Source: Candidatus Binatia bacterium
GTDB lineage: Bacteria; Desulfobacterota; Binatia; Bin18
Assembly (NCBI GenBank): GCA_022826945.1
Contig: JAJDTY010000007.1
Span: forward strand, 194,501 to 258,500
Length of the DNA stretch: 64,000 bases
Reading direction: 5' to 3'
Shown piece after piece: positions 46,064-54,893 of the stretch. Every line of letters begins with the position of its first letter. Within the stretch, counting starts at the first letter, position 1. Made by a program: the position numbers and the translations under genes. Below the pieces are notes generated by a model that had not been told where the DNA came from, searched no databases, and was given only the letters and a program-made list of their open reading frames with translations.

Positions 46064-47176
46064 CTACTCGCCCTGATAGCTGATTCGATAAATCACTCCG
46101 GCACGATCGTCGGATACCAGCAGCGCGCCATCCGGCATCACCAGGACATCAACCGGACGCCCCCAGGCTCCGTCTTTTTGGAGCCAGCCTTCGGCAAAGA
46201 CTTCGTAGCTCGTGGCCGTATTGCCCTCCAGGCGGACGAGCATCACTCGATAGCCGATCGGGACGCTGCGGTTCCACGAGCCGTGCTCGGCGATAAAAAT
46301 CTGATTCCGGTAGGAGGCGGGAAACATCGAGCCCGTATAAAAACGCATGCCCAGCGGGGCGACATGGGGGCCGAGTTCCTGCGCGGGCGGAGTAAACGCG
46401 GTGCAGGGCCGTTCTCGCCCAAAGTCCGGGTCGGAGATGCTGCTCCCGTGACAGTACGGGAACCCGAAGTGCAAGTCGGGCTGGGGAGCACGATTGAGTT
46501 CACACGGTGGGGAGTCATCGCCCAGCCAGTCCCGGCCGTTGTCCGTAAACCAGAGTTCCCGCGTTTCAGGATGCCAGTCAAACCCAACGGTATTGCGCAC
46601 GCCACGGGCGAAGTTTTCCAGCGCGCTGCCGTCCGGCTTCATACGGAGAATCGAGGCGTAGCGGGAGTCACTCTTGGTACACACGTTACACGGAGCCCCA
46701 ACGGGCACGTACAATAAATCATCGGGTCCGAACCGGATAAATTTCCAGCCGTGCCAGGTGTCACGCGGGAGCGTATCGTTCACCACAACCGGCGAGGGCG
46801 GATTCCTGAGGCGGGACTCGATATCATCATAACGGAGAACACGGTTGACCTCGGCCACGTACAGCGCGCCGTCACGAAAGGCCACACCGCTGGGCATGAA
46901 TAAGTCCTCGGCAAGCGTATGCACCGCATCCGCCCGCTGGTCCTGGTCCTGATCCACAACCGCATAGACCTTTCCCGCGTGCCGCGTGCCGACAAAGACC
47001 GTTCCCTTGTCCCCCAGGGCGAGCGCGCGCGCATTGGGAACGCGGGGCGCATACACGGCGAGCTGAAAGCCGGGGGGGAGGGAGAGAAGGGAGAGCGGAG
47101 AAGACTGCGCCCGGACCCCGCTGGTGCCGCCCACGATCAAGAGACCAATCAGGATACATACCCGTCCGAAAACCAT
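46064..47176 (-). CDS. PQQ-dependent sugar dehydrogenase-like secreted beta-propeller
   Basis: 370 residues from the ATG at 47176, which has GGGAG 7 nt upstream; an ATG eight codons earlier is less well placed. A signal peptide (about residues 1-24, ending VRAQS) is followed by a six-bladed propeller related to sorbosone/soluble glucose dehydrogenases. Blade motifs are GDKGTVFVGTR, MPSGVAFRDGALYVAE, FGPDDLLYVPVG and ARGVRNTVGFDWHP. GWLQKDGAWGRPVDVLV near the end is also typical. It is periplasmic; whether PQQ is bound is unproven. Confidence 0.86.
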   Translation of the reverse strand: MVFGRVCILIGLLIVGGTSGVRAQSSPLSLLSLPPGFQLAVYAPRVPNARALALGDKGTVFVGTRHAGKVYAVVDQDQDQRADAVHTLAEDLFMPSGVAFRDGALYVAEVNRVLRYDDIESRLRNPPSPVVVNDTLPRDTWHGWKFIRFGPDDLLYVPVGAPCNVCTKSDSRYASILRMKPDGSALENFARGVRNTVGFDWHPETRELWFTDNGRDWLGDDSPPCELNRAPQPDLHFGFPYCHGSSISDPDFGRERPCTAFTPPAQELGPHVAPLGMRFYTGSMFPASYRNQIFIAEHGSWNRSVPIGYRVMLVRLEGNTATSYEVFAEGWLQKDGAWGRPVDVLVMPDGALLVSDDRAGVIYRISYQGE

Positions 47177-47338
47177 ATTCAGACTCCCGTCTGCACGCAT
47201 TCCAAGGGCTACCCGCCCCTCAAAGGGTGTTCAACAAGGACCGGGGGCTTCCCCCTCGCTTGAGCGACCCTGGTCCGCTATGCTGCCGTCGCTCATCTTT
47301 CTACAACGACCGTATTCCAACCATCAAGGACGCTCACA

Positions 47339-48625
47339 TTGTCGCACGCCTCTTCACCAAACACAGCACCCTCCCCTTCGGCTCCGCCTGACGCCTCTCC
47401 GGGACTCTCCCGGCCGACCGACCAAGCGCGCGCACCGGCGCACCTGTCAACGCCCTACTTCTGGTTTCTGGCCGGGACCGGCAGCTGGTTCATGGCCATG
47501 GGGATGCAGAGCGTTCTTTTTTCCTGGCTGGTGGTCGGCGTTCTCAATGCCGGGGCGGAATGGGTCGGGATCACCCAAAGTGCGATGATGATTCCGGCCG
47601 TCCTTTTGGCCCTGCCCGGTGGCACCCTTGCCGACCGCTATGACCAGCGGCGTCTGCTGATGATCCTGCACCTGGTTGCGAGCGGGATTTCCGCCGGGCT
47701 CTTCCTGGCCGTTGCCAACGACTGGTTGTCCATTCCCCTCCTCATCGCCTACGCCATTGGCATGGGGACGGTCCAGGCGTTTGTCATGCCCGCCCGTGAC
47801 GCGCAGCTCTCTCAGGTCGCGGGCACCAATATGTTGCGTTCGGTGACCGGGATGACCATGACGCAGTGGGGCATGCAAATACTAGGCTCTCTGCTGGCGG
47901 GGACGGCACGCTGGGTCGGGACGGTGCCAGCCCTGGGTCTGCACAGTCTGGTGCTGCTGGCCGGTATTCCGCCGTTACACAAGCTCCCAAGTTCGGAGCG
48001 CCGTCCGTCAACCGGCAGCCTCCGGCTGACGGATATCATCGAGGGGATACGAGAGGTCCGGCAGTCACCGGCCCTCTCGGCCACGCTGCTGCTCGCCGTT
48101 GCGGTCGGCATTTTCTTTATCGGTCCATTCCTGGTTGTCCTGCCCCTTTTAATCCGTGACTTCTACCACGGCGGAGTCGACCAACTGGCCCTGCTCAATA
48201 TGACCTTTCCGCTGGGAACCATTCTTGGCTCTCTGATGATGCTCTGGGCGGGCGGGATCCGGCATAAGGGTGAAGCGCAAATCGCGTCCCTCCTCTTTGG
48301 CGCGGTCTGCCTCTTCATGGTTTCGTTCGGACTGCCCTTTTGGGGCACTATGCTGGCCGTGTGCGCCTGGGGAGTCAGCGCGGCTCTCTTTATCAACGCC
48401 GGGCGGACGGTGTATCAGGAGCAGGCCAGCGTCGCGAACCGCGCCCGCGTGCTGTCTATTTATACGATCGGTTTTATGGGAGCCGCCGGCATACTCGGGG
48501 CTCCGTTATCCGGTGTCATGGTCGACGCTATCGGCCCCCTGACGACCTGCATCGTGATGAGCAGCGCCATGGTCGTCGTGGTTGGGGTCGTTTTTCTGCG
48601 GACGGCAATCAGGCAGGTCGAGTAG
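47339..48625 (+). CDS. Major facilitator superfamily transporter
   Basis: 428 residues with twelve predicted membrane helices and the MFS loop 2-3 motif GGTLADRYDQRR. The N-terminal 40 residues are a Pro/Ala/Ser-rich cytoplasmic extension. It looks like the MFS_3 group that includes enterobactin and drug exporters. The start is TTG at 47339 with AAGGA about 8 nt upstream; no ATG fits. It is divergent from the propeller gene and convergent with the DUF1329 gene. The substrate is unknown. Confidence 0.86.
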   Translation: MSHASSPNTAPSPSAPPDASPGLSRPTDQARAPAHLSTPYFWFLAGTGSWFMAMGMQSVLFSWLVVGVLNAGAEWVGITQSAMMIPAVLLALPGGTLADRYDQRRLLMILHLVASGISAGLFLAVANDWLSIPLLIAYAIGMGTVQAFVMPARDAQLSQVAGTNMLRSVTGMTMTQWGMQILGSLLAGTARWVGTVPALGLHSLVLLAGIPPLHKLPSSERRPSTGSLRLTDIIEGIREVRQSPALSATLLLAVAVGIFFIGPFLVVLPLLIRDFYHGGVDQLALLNMTFPLGTILGSLMMLWAGGIRHKGEAQIASLLFGAVCLFMVSFGLPFWGTMLAVCAWGVSAALFINAGRTVYQEQASVANRARVLSIYTIGFMGAAGILGAPLSGVMVDAIGPLTTCIVMSSAMVVVVGVVFLRTAIRQVE

Positions 48626-48647
48626 CGAGACGGTCCGACAGCCCCTC

Positions 48648-49961
48648 CTAGCGTCCCATGTCCGTCAGGGAGTTGGGCGTATGCGAATCGGGGTCCGCCC
48701 ATTTGACTCCGGCTTCGTTGAAATAGGGCTCTCCTTCCCATTCCGAGGGGTTTTGTTCGGTCGAGGGAATTTCACCGACCGTGGCCAGCATCTTCTGAAA
48801 ATCGATCATCACGAAGTTGGGCACAAACAGTTGTTCTTCCTGATAGTTATATCGCCCCCCGGAGAGCGGGTTGGACGGATAGCCGGGGTGGGGTTTTTTT
48901 GTCACAAAGGCACAGTGGACGAGTCCCTTTTGGAGTTCCCCGTTCGTGTCGTACATCTCGGCAATCCCGACACCGAAGGTTTCCTGGTCAACGTACAAGA
49001 CGCGTTTTGAATAGGCATACTTTCTGGGGTAGTTGAGCGGCGTGGCCTCCACCACCCACACCCGTCGTTTTTCCCAGGTCACGCACGGCAGCGCCGCCAG
49101 GAGGCCCTGGCCTGTATCCCGCTGGCCGCACCACTCGGCCGGGTCCCCGTAGCGGCCGCTGTGCAGTACCCCGAGAATGTCTTTCTCCGCCAGGAGCTTG
49201 AAATCCCAGCTTCCGATTTTCGCGTTAAAGCCATAGAACGAGTCAAGATCATAATCCGAGCCCCAAATACTGGCGCTGCGGTCCGCCACACTGATCCGCC
49301 GCACCCGGCGTTGCTGTGGCGAGTAGAGATAGGTGTCGTCTGCCGCACCCGCCGGGATGTAGCGAAATTCGAGCACGGCCAGTCCCTTATGGCGGTTGGG
49401 CAACACCAGCGGCCCCCACATGTGACTGTGCCGCACCGCGGGATTGTGCGGGATGATGGGCTTGGGGTCGGCGTACAAGCGGCCCGTCCACATCACCCGG
49501 CGCCACGAATTCTCAAAGGACTGGTCCACATTGCCCTGGCTGTTGACGAGATGGGCGACATAGCTCGCCCCGATGTTGTCGATGCTGTAGGGCGGCTGGG
49601 CATGGTTCCACATGATCTTGTAGCCGGCCAGCGGGTCCTGGGTATCAATGAGCGGAAACGGAGCCCCGGCAATATAGTTCGCTATTTCTCGTCCGTCAGC
49701 AGAGATGACGACCTGTCCTGCGTATCGTTCCGTTGCTTCCTGATACGCCCGGGGCCAGGTATAGGGACGCGGCTCGCCGATCCACATGGTCATGCCCTGC
49801 TCCACCATCCAGCGCGTGGACGGTGTGAGCAGTTCGGTGGCCTGGGCCATGTTGGCCGCGGTAATGGTGCCGCCGGGACCGACATCCGCCCGGCCGGACG
49901 ACACTGGCCCGCACACCAGAACAGTAAGACTCAGGAGTATGCACCCTCGCTTGCTCCGCAT
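48648..49961 (-). CDS. DUF1329-family secreted protein
   Basis: 437-residue precursor with a signal peptide (about residues 1-25, ending SGRADVG). The DUF1329 features are GAPFPLIDTQDPLAGYKIMWN near residue 100, then aromatic- and Tyr-rich beta strands (RRVRRISVADRSASIWGSDYD, YPRKYAYSKRVLYVDQETF). The fold resembles LolA-like lipid-binding outer-membrane proteins. The family is common near hydrophobic-compound catabolism in Pseudomonas and uncultured deltaproteobacteria-like genomes; a lipid or steroid transport role is an inference. Confidence 0.87.
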   Translation of the reverse strand: MRSKRGCILLSLTVLVCGPVSSGRADVGPGGTITAANMAQATELLTPSTRWMVEQGMTMWIGEPRPYTWPRAYQEATERYAGQVVISADGREIANYIAGAPFPLIDTQDPLAGYKIMWNHAQPPYSIDNIGASYVAHLVNSQGNVDQSFENSWRRVMWTGRLYADPKPIIPHNPAVRHSHMWGPLVLPNRHKGLAVLEFRYIPAGAADDTYLYSPQQRRVRRISVADRSASIWGSDYDLDSFYGFNAKIGSWDFKLLAEKDILGVLHSGRYGDPAEWCGQRDTGQGLLAALPCVTWEKRRVWVVEATPLNYPRKYAYSKRVLYVDQETFGVGIAEMYDTNGELQKGLVHCAFVTKKPHPGYPSNPLSGGRYNYQEEQLFVPNFVMIDFQKMLATVGEIPSTEQNPSEWEGEPYFNEAGVKWADPDSHTPNSLTDMGR

Positions 49962-50126
49962 ACGCTTCCCCTTTGCACTATCTATGGTCGATCCTCACCA
50001 TAGCCCGTCAGCGCGCCGGCCTAAAGGACCACCTGCTGTCGCGTCTCGCCGGACCGGGCTTGCATCCTCGTTTGGGCAGGTTATTTTGTTCTCCCCAGTC
50101 TTCATACTAAAGGAAAGGAGATCAGC

Positions 50127-50756
50127 ATGAAGTTGTACGATTGCCAAATGGCCCCCAATCCCCGTCGGGTGCGTGTTTTTCTGGCAGAAAAAGGGGTGGA
50201 TATTCCGAAGACCGAGGTCAGTATTATCGAAGGAGAAAACCTCAAGCCGGAATACCTGGCGGTGAATCCGCGCGGCCTGCTGCCCATGCTTGAACTCGAC
50301 GACGGGAACCGCATCGACGAAACCATCGCAATCTGCCGCTATATCGAGGAGACGCACCCGGAGCCGAACCTCATGGGTCAGGACGCCTTGGAGAAGGCCC
50401 AGATCGAGTCGTGGCAGCGCCACATGGAATTCGACGGCCTCAATCCTACGGGCGAGATGTTTCGCAACTCGTTTGACCCCTTTAAGAACCGGGGGCTGCC
50501 CGGTCTGGAGAACGTTCAGGCCATTCCCGAACTGGCCGCCCGGGGGAAGGCCGGCGTCGAGCGTTTTTATGAGCGGCTGGAACAACGGCTCAGCCAGAGC
50601 ACCTATATTGCCGGGGAGCGGTACACCATCGCCGATATCACCGCGCTGTGTGTGGTCGATTTTGCCAGTTTTGCCAAGATGGGCATTCCCGAGGCCAATA
50701 CCAACACCAAGCGCTGGCACGCGGACGTTTCCGCACGACCGAGCGCCAAGGCGTAA
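50127..50756 (+). CDS. Glutathione S-transferase-like protein
   Basis: 209 residues. The thioredoxin-like domain reads MKLYDCQMAPNPRRVRVF with a Cys-to-Pro segment, NPRGLLPMLELDDG for the cis-Pro loop, and IDETIAICRYIEE for the glutathione-binding acid. The helical domain ends with YIAGERYTIADITAL. AAAGGAG lies before the ATG. It is a relative of the GST at 28077 but only moderately alike. Conjugation or isomerisation of electrophiles is likely. Confidence 0.88.
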   Translation: MKLYDCQMAPNPRRVRVFLAEKGVDIPKTEVSIIEGENLKPEYLAVNPRGLLPMLELDDGNRIDETIAICRYIEETHPEPNLMGQDALEKAQIESWQRHMEFDGLNPTGEMFRNSFDPFKNRGLPGLENVQAIPELAARGKAGVERFYERLEQRLSQSTYIAGERYTIADITALCVVDFASFAKMGIPEANTNTKRWHADVSARPSAKA

Positions 50757-50775
50757 GCGTTCAGTCATTTTCCAT

Positions 50776-50800
50776 CCCAGCCCTCTGGGAGAGGGCTGGG
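50776..50800. repeat. Perfect 10-bp inverted repeat after the GST gene
   Basis: CCCAGCCCTC and GAGGGCTGGG form a perfect 10-bp stem with a 5-nt loop, 20 bp after the GST stop. There is no T-run on either side, so it is not a classical terminator; it resembles REP-like intergenic hairpins. Confidence 0.6.
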
Positions 50801-51196
50801 GCTAACGGAACAGAACCTCAGCCGAGCGGTGATTCCTGCGCGACTTGACGGTCTGGCGACAGAAACTTATTTTTGGCGTGGAGGCTCGGCTCCGTGCGAC
50901 TCTGCACTTGAAGGTGACAAACCTTGAAGCGTAAGAGGCTGTGGCGGCAGCTTTGCCTCTTTTCTTATGGGGTTGATCTCGCTTCATATGGATTGGGGAC
51001 GTAGACGATTCCGTAAGGCTTGAAGCTTTGGCACAGCGCATACGCTCCTGCAGCGTAGCCTTGCGTAAACTGATGACGCGAATTGCGGGGGGCGTCAACT
51101 CCTGTCTCAACATTTTCTTTGGAGGGCGGGATTCCTTGCTTCACCCTCAAAGCCGCTTCTTGCCCTCTTTCTCGCTGGTAGGTATGGTGAATCATC
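50801..51196. other. Stretch of about 400 bp with no confident gene
   Basis: The bases are somewhat less G+C-rich than the surroundings. Two minus-strand frames are open (to 50802 and to 50965) but have no ribosome-binding site and no family resemblance. One of them would begin inside the 51197 gene. I see no promoter, tRNA or insertion-sequence end. It may be a decayed gene or a non-coding transcript. Confidence 0.5.
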
Positions 51197-51493
51197 ATGA
51201 GTGTTGAATTGATCAGCGTTCTGATAGCTGTCGTAGCGGTCGGAGCAACCCTGGCCGGGTTGATGCTGAGCGGGCAACGGGCCATCCGTGCCGAGCTGGC
51301 CGCCCAGCGTCGGGACTTCAATACCGAACAGACCGAACTCCGCCAGGAGCTGGCCGCCCAGCGTCAAGAATTCGGTGAACGGTTCACCGCCCTGGAGCAG
51401 CAAATCGCCGAACTGCGTGAGCGCATGGCCCATCTGGCAGGCTTGCTGGACGGCCTGCGCGAGGCCATCGTCATCCGGCAGGGAGCCGCGTAA
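51197..51493 (+). CDS. Small membrane-anchored coiled-coil protein
   Basis: 98 residues: an N-terminal membrane helix (about residues 4-26) followed by a long heptad coiled coil from residue 30 to 90 with repeated ELAAQR units and a hydrophobic LAGLLDGLREAI end. The product is probably an inner-membrane protein with a cytoplasmic or periplasmic coil that oligomerises. No enzymatic motif is seen. The Shine-Dalgarno is weak. Confidence 0.65.
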   Translation: MSVELISVLIAVVAVGATLAGLMLSGQRAIRAELAAQRRDFNTEQTELRQELAAQRQEFGERFTALEQQIAELRERMAHLAGLLDGLREAIVIRQGAA

Positions 51494-51635
51494 CAGCGTC
51501 TTTCCCAAGACATTCTTTTGACCAAGGAGCGTTGCCCACAGCGACCGCCACTCACACAGGCGTCTCACTCCGCAAACGTCACTTCATACACCACCACCGC
51601 AGATAGCTCCGCAATGGTGACCCGGTACACCGGCC

Positions 51636-52118
51636 CTATCTCGCCCCTCCCCCTTCCGCCAGTGGCCTGTCTTGCAGATAGCCTTCAAGGCAGGTGAACA
51701 GTTCCTGCATATGGGCGGCGTGCCTGTGGGGAACCCCGGCCAGTCTGTACACCAGACCGTAGAGCGGATTCTTGGGCACGATCCGCATCTCAAAGGAGAG
51801 CAGGGTATCTTCCTGTTGCGGGGCAAATCTCCAGACCCCCCACCCGGTGTGAAAGCCTCGAAAGTAGGAGACTCGAATCTGCTCTATGGGGGTCACAGCA
51901 GTGATTTCCCAGCCCGTCCATATGCCGGGGACGGGGGTAAATGCGAGGCGGTCGCCGATCCGTTTTAGACCCGTGTCCGGCAACTGAGAGGGCCGGAACC
52001 GGGGATGAAACTTCCTGGGCCACCACAGCGGATAGTCTTCAAAGGCTAAGACCGCCTCGTATACGCGGGCTCTGGAGCAGGGGATCAACCGGCTTTCAGC
52101 GGTGTGGATAACGGTCAC
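51636..52118 (-). CDS. SRPBCC (START/cyclase-like) ligand-binding protein
   Basis: 160 residues with the SRPBCC helix-grip pattern: opening ESRLIPCSRARVYEAVLAFEDYPLWWP, then strands GDRLAFTPVPGIWTGWEITAV and LSFEMRIVPKNPLYG, and a long C-terminal helix. Such proteins bind hydrophobic ligands or act as polyketide cyclases. The start is a GTG at 52118 without a strong Shine-Dalgarno. It runs in the same direction as the cupin gene upstream, 56 bp away. Confidence 0.78.
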   Translation of the reverse strand: MTVIHTAESRLIPCSRARVYEAVLAFEDYPLWWPRKFHPRFRPSQLPDTGLKRIGDRLAFTPVPGIWTGWEITAVTPIEQIRVSYFRGFHTGWGVWRFAPQQEDTLLSFEMRIVPKNPLYGLVYRLAGVPHRHAAHMQELFTCLEGYLQDRPLAEGGGAR

Positions 52119-52174
52119 TGACTATACATCTGAACCGGCTCTTGCCAATGCGGAAGAAGCCACCTCGTTTCGAC

Positions 52175-52570
52175 TTAACCCGCCGACCAGTTCTCCATCG
52201 AAAAGTTCTCGGGCAGCGGCGCAAACATCACCCGTGCCGGTCCCCCGAGCGTACGCGTTTTATGGCCCTGGCCGGTGACATCGGCGGCGATAAACGCCTC
52301 GCCGGTGCTCCACTGCCGGACCTGATTATCCGTGGTGGTGACCTCCAGCGTCCCGGACAGGACCACGACGACTTGGCGCGTTGGCGCCTGATGCCAATCC
52401 TGATTCAGCCCTTCGGGCAGATCGACAAAACACACTCCCGGCGAGGTATAGGTGTTGGATAAGAGCAGGGTGTGCCCTTCGGCATCTTGTCGCTCGTTCG
52501 TGATCGGGATATCAATCTCCTCGAACTGCGACCCGCCGGCCGCGGTTGCTACAAAACGGGTGATTTTCAT
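52175..52570 (-). CDS. Cupin-domain protein
   Basis: 131-residue single-domain cupin. Features: GLNQDWHQAPTRQVVVVLSGTLEV for motif 1, in which only one of the usual two His is clear, and GEAFIAADVTGQGHKTRTLG for motif 2, with a His. The ATG at 52570 has GGAGG 4 nt upstream. It is divergent from the DASS transporter gene, with only 31 bp between the two starts. Confidence 0.82.
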   Translation of the reverse strand: MKITRFVATAAGGSQFEEIDIPITNERQDAEGHTLLLSNTYTSPGVCFVDLPEGLNQDWHQAPTRQVVVVLSGTLEVTTTDNQVRQWSTGEAFIAADVTGQGHKTRTLGGPARVMFAPLPENFSMENWSAG

Positions 52571-52601
52571 ATGTCCTCCAGTCCTGCGCAAAGCTTTTCA
52601 C

Positions 52602-54170
52602 ATGACTCAGACAACGGCAACAGACACTCCCGCAGCAGAGGCTCCACCGTCCGGGCCGCCGCCCTTTAGCAGACGCCGGGTGATCGGCCTGTTTACCGGA
52701 ATAGGCCTGCTCCTGCTGTTTCTCTTGACCGGCCCGCCGGCGGATATGAGCCTGGCCGCCTGGCATACGGCGGGGGTGGTCGCCCTGATGGGGGCGTGGT
52801 GGGTGACCGAGGCCACCCATATTACGGTCACCGGCCTCGTCCCGCTCGTCCTGTTTCCGTTGCTCGATATCTTGAGCGCGCACGAGGTCTCCACCGCGTA
52901 TGCCGATCATATTGTCTTTTTATTCTTTGGCGCCTTTTTCCTGGCCATCGCCATGGAGAAATGGCAGCTCCACCGCCGGGTCGCGCTGCTGATTCTGTCC
53001 GGTATAGGCCGCTCGCCCCAGTTGCTCATTCTCGGCTTTCTCAGTACGACCGCCCTGCTCTCCATGTGGGTGTCCAATACCGCCTCAACCATTATCATGC
53101 TGCCTATCGCCCTGGCGGTCCTGCATCATGCCGCCAGCCAGGGCTATGACACCACCCAGGGGTTTGGCATTGCCCTGATGCTCGGCCTGGCCTATAGCGC
53201 CTCGATCGGCGGGGTGAGCACGCCGGTCGGCACTCCGCCCAACGTCGTGTTCATGGGGGCGTTTACCAGGCTCTTTCCGGACGCGCCGGATATCGGCTTC
53301 TTCCAGTGGATGCTGTTTGGCGTGCCGACCGCAGCTTTCATGGTGGTCAGCGTCTGGTTCTATCTGGTCTATATCTATTTCCGGGTGCCGAGCACGGGCT
53401 GGCAGGATAACCAAGCCTTTTTAGCCCGACAGCTCGAGGACCTCGGCCCCATACGCGGTGGAGAGCGTCGGGTGTTGCTGTTATCGCTGACCACTGCGTT
53501 GCTCTGGATTTTCAGGAAGGATATTGATTTCGGCGCGCTCTCCCTGCCCGGCTGGGCCAGTCTGTTTCCCCACCCGCACCACATCCAGGATTCGACCGTC
53601 GCCATATTGGCCGCCATCCTGCTGTTCCTTGTCCCGTCCGGACAAAAAAAGGGCGAGTTCCTGCTGACCTGGGATGACACCGTCAAAATTCCGTGGGGGA
53701 TTCTGGTCCTGCTCGGCGGCAGCCTCGCCCTGGCCGAGGGCGTGGGACATTCCGGCCTGGCGAACTGGGCCGGCTCCCAGCTGTCCTTTCTTCGGGATGT
53801 TTCCCCTTTTGTCGCCATCTTCTCCGTCTGTGCCCTCATGGTCTGGCTGACCGAGTTTACCAGCAATACGGCCACGACCACCCTGGTCATGCCCGTGCTC
53901 GCCGCCACCGCGACCGGCTTGGAGGTTGACCCGCTGTTGCTCATGATCCCCGCGACCTTTGCGGCCTCCTTTGCCTTTATGCTGCCGACCGCTACTGCTC
54001 CGAACGCCATTATTTTTGCCAGTGGCCATGTCACCCTGCCGCAAATGTTCGGGGCCGGTTTCGGCCTCAATATCCTGAGCATCCTGATCCTGACCGGGCT
54101 TTTATATGTGATTGGAGTCCCGGCGTTCGGGATCGGGCTGGACAGCCTGCCGGATTGGGCCCCACGGTAG
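52602..54170 (+). CDS. DASS/SLC13-family sodium-dependent anion transporter
   Basis: 522 residues with about eleven to twelve membrane helices. The two SNT signature motifs of the family are present: SNTASTIIMLPIA in the first half and SNTATTTLVMPVL in the second. These bind substrate and Na+ in the divalent-anion symporters that carry succinate, malate, citrate or sulfate. The ATG at 52602 gives a 30-residue polar N-terminus; no clear Shine-Dalgarno is seen. A 2OG-Fe(II) oxygenase gene follows after 6 bp. Confidence 0.88.
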   Translation: MTQTTATDTPAAEAPPSGPPPFSRRRVIGLFTGIGLLLLFLLTGPPADMSLAAWHTAGVVALMGAWWVTEATHITVTGLVPLVLFPLLDILSAHEVSTAYADHIVFLFFGAFFLAIAMEKWQLHRRVALLILSGIGRSPQLLILGFLSTTALLSMWVSNTASTIIMLPIALAVLHHAASQGYDTTQGFGIALMLGLAYSASIGGVSTPVGTPPNVVFMGAFTRLFPDAPDIGFFQWMLFGVPTAAFMVVSVWFYLVYIYFRVPSTGWQDNQAFLARQLEDLGPIRGGERRVLLLSLTTALLWIFRKDIDFGALSLPGWASLFPHPHHIQDSTVAILAAILLFLVPSGQKKGEFLLTWDDTVKIPWGILVLLGGSLALAEGVGHSGLANWAGSQLSFLRDVSPFVAIFSVCALMVWLTEFTSNTATTTLVMPVLAATATGLEVDPLLLMIPATFAASFAFMLPTATAPNAIIFASGHVTLPQMFGAGFGLNILSILILTGLLYVIGVPAFGIGLDSLPDWAPR

Positions 54171-54176
54171 CGACCG

Positions 54177-54884
54177 ATGACGGGTCATACACGCATCTCT
54201 CAGCTCGACTGGCCGGCCATAGAAGCATCGCTGTGGACACAGGGCTATGCCGTCACGCCTCAGGTGCTCACGCCCCAGGAATGCGCGGCGCTCGTTCGGC
54301 TGTATGCCAAGACCACCCGCTTCCGTAAGCGGGTGCATATGGCTCAGCATCGATTCGGCGTCGGGGAGTACCAGTACTTTGCGGACCCGCTGCCGCGCCT
54401 CGTCACCCGCCTCAGAGCGCAGGCCTACCCCCCTCTGGCCCGGATTGCGAATCGTTGGATGACTGCCCTCAAACAGCCCGAGACCTTTCCTTCGACGCTG
54501 GCGCGTTTCCTCAGCCGCTGCCGGGAACACGGCCAGATCAAACCGACCCCCCTGCTCCTGTATTACGAACAGGGCGGCTACAACTGTCTACATCAGGACC
54601 TGTATGGGACAATCGCCTTTCCCTTGCAGATGACCTTCTGTCTGAGCCGTCCGCAGACCGACTATACGGGTGGAGAATTTCTGCTGGTTGAACAACGTCC
54701 CCGGGCGCAGTCGCGCGGTATTGCGCTCACCCCGCAGCAAGGGCAAGGTATTATCTTTGCCACGCGCTATCGCCCGGGGTGCGGCACACGCGGGTATTAT
54801 CGTCTGACCGTCCGGCACGGCCTCAGCACCGTCTCCTCCGGGCAGCGTTATGCCCTCGGTATTATTTTTCATAACGCCCAATAA
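54177..54884 (+). CDS. 2-oxoglutarate/Fe(II)-dependent oxygenase
   Basis: 235 residues with a double-stranded beta-helix core. Iron ligands are His139 and Asp141 in CLHQDLYG and His214 in VRHGLSTV, with the 2-oxoglutarate-binding Arg224 in SGQRYALGI. The N-terminal part has helical and basic stretches (TTRFRKRVHMAQH). The closest known classes are prolyl-hydroxylase-like and 2OG repair-type oxygenases; the substrate is not known. It begins 6 bp after the DASS transporter and ends 9 bp before the membrane fusion gene, so one operon is likely. Confidence 0.86.
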   Translation: MTGHTRISQLDWPAIEASLWTQGYAVTPQVLTPQECAALVRLYAKTTRFRKRVHMAQHRFGVGEYQYFADPLPRLVTRLRAQAYPPLARIANRWMTALKQPETFPSTLARFLSRCREHGQIKPTPLLLYYEQGGYNCLHQDLYGTIAFPLQMTFCLSRPQTDYTGGEFLLVEQRPRAQSRGIALTPQQGQGIIFATRYRPGCGTRGYYRLTVRHGLSTVSSGQRYALGIIFHNAQ

Positions 54885-54893
54885 CAAACTGGT

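Noticed and set aside
50776..50800. Intrinsic terminator after the GST gene
   Set aside because: The stem is perfect but no U-tract follows on either strand.
51494..51635. Short minus-strand frame ending VYRVTIAELSAVVVYEVTFAE after the SRPBCC gene
   Set aside because: It could be a frameshifted tail or a micro-gene, but it is only about 30 codons with no start signal or family match.
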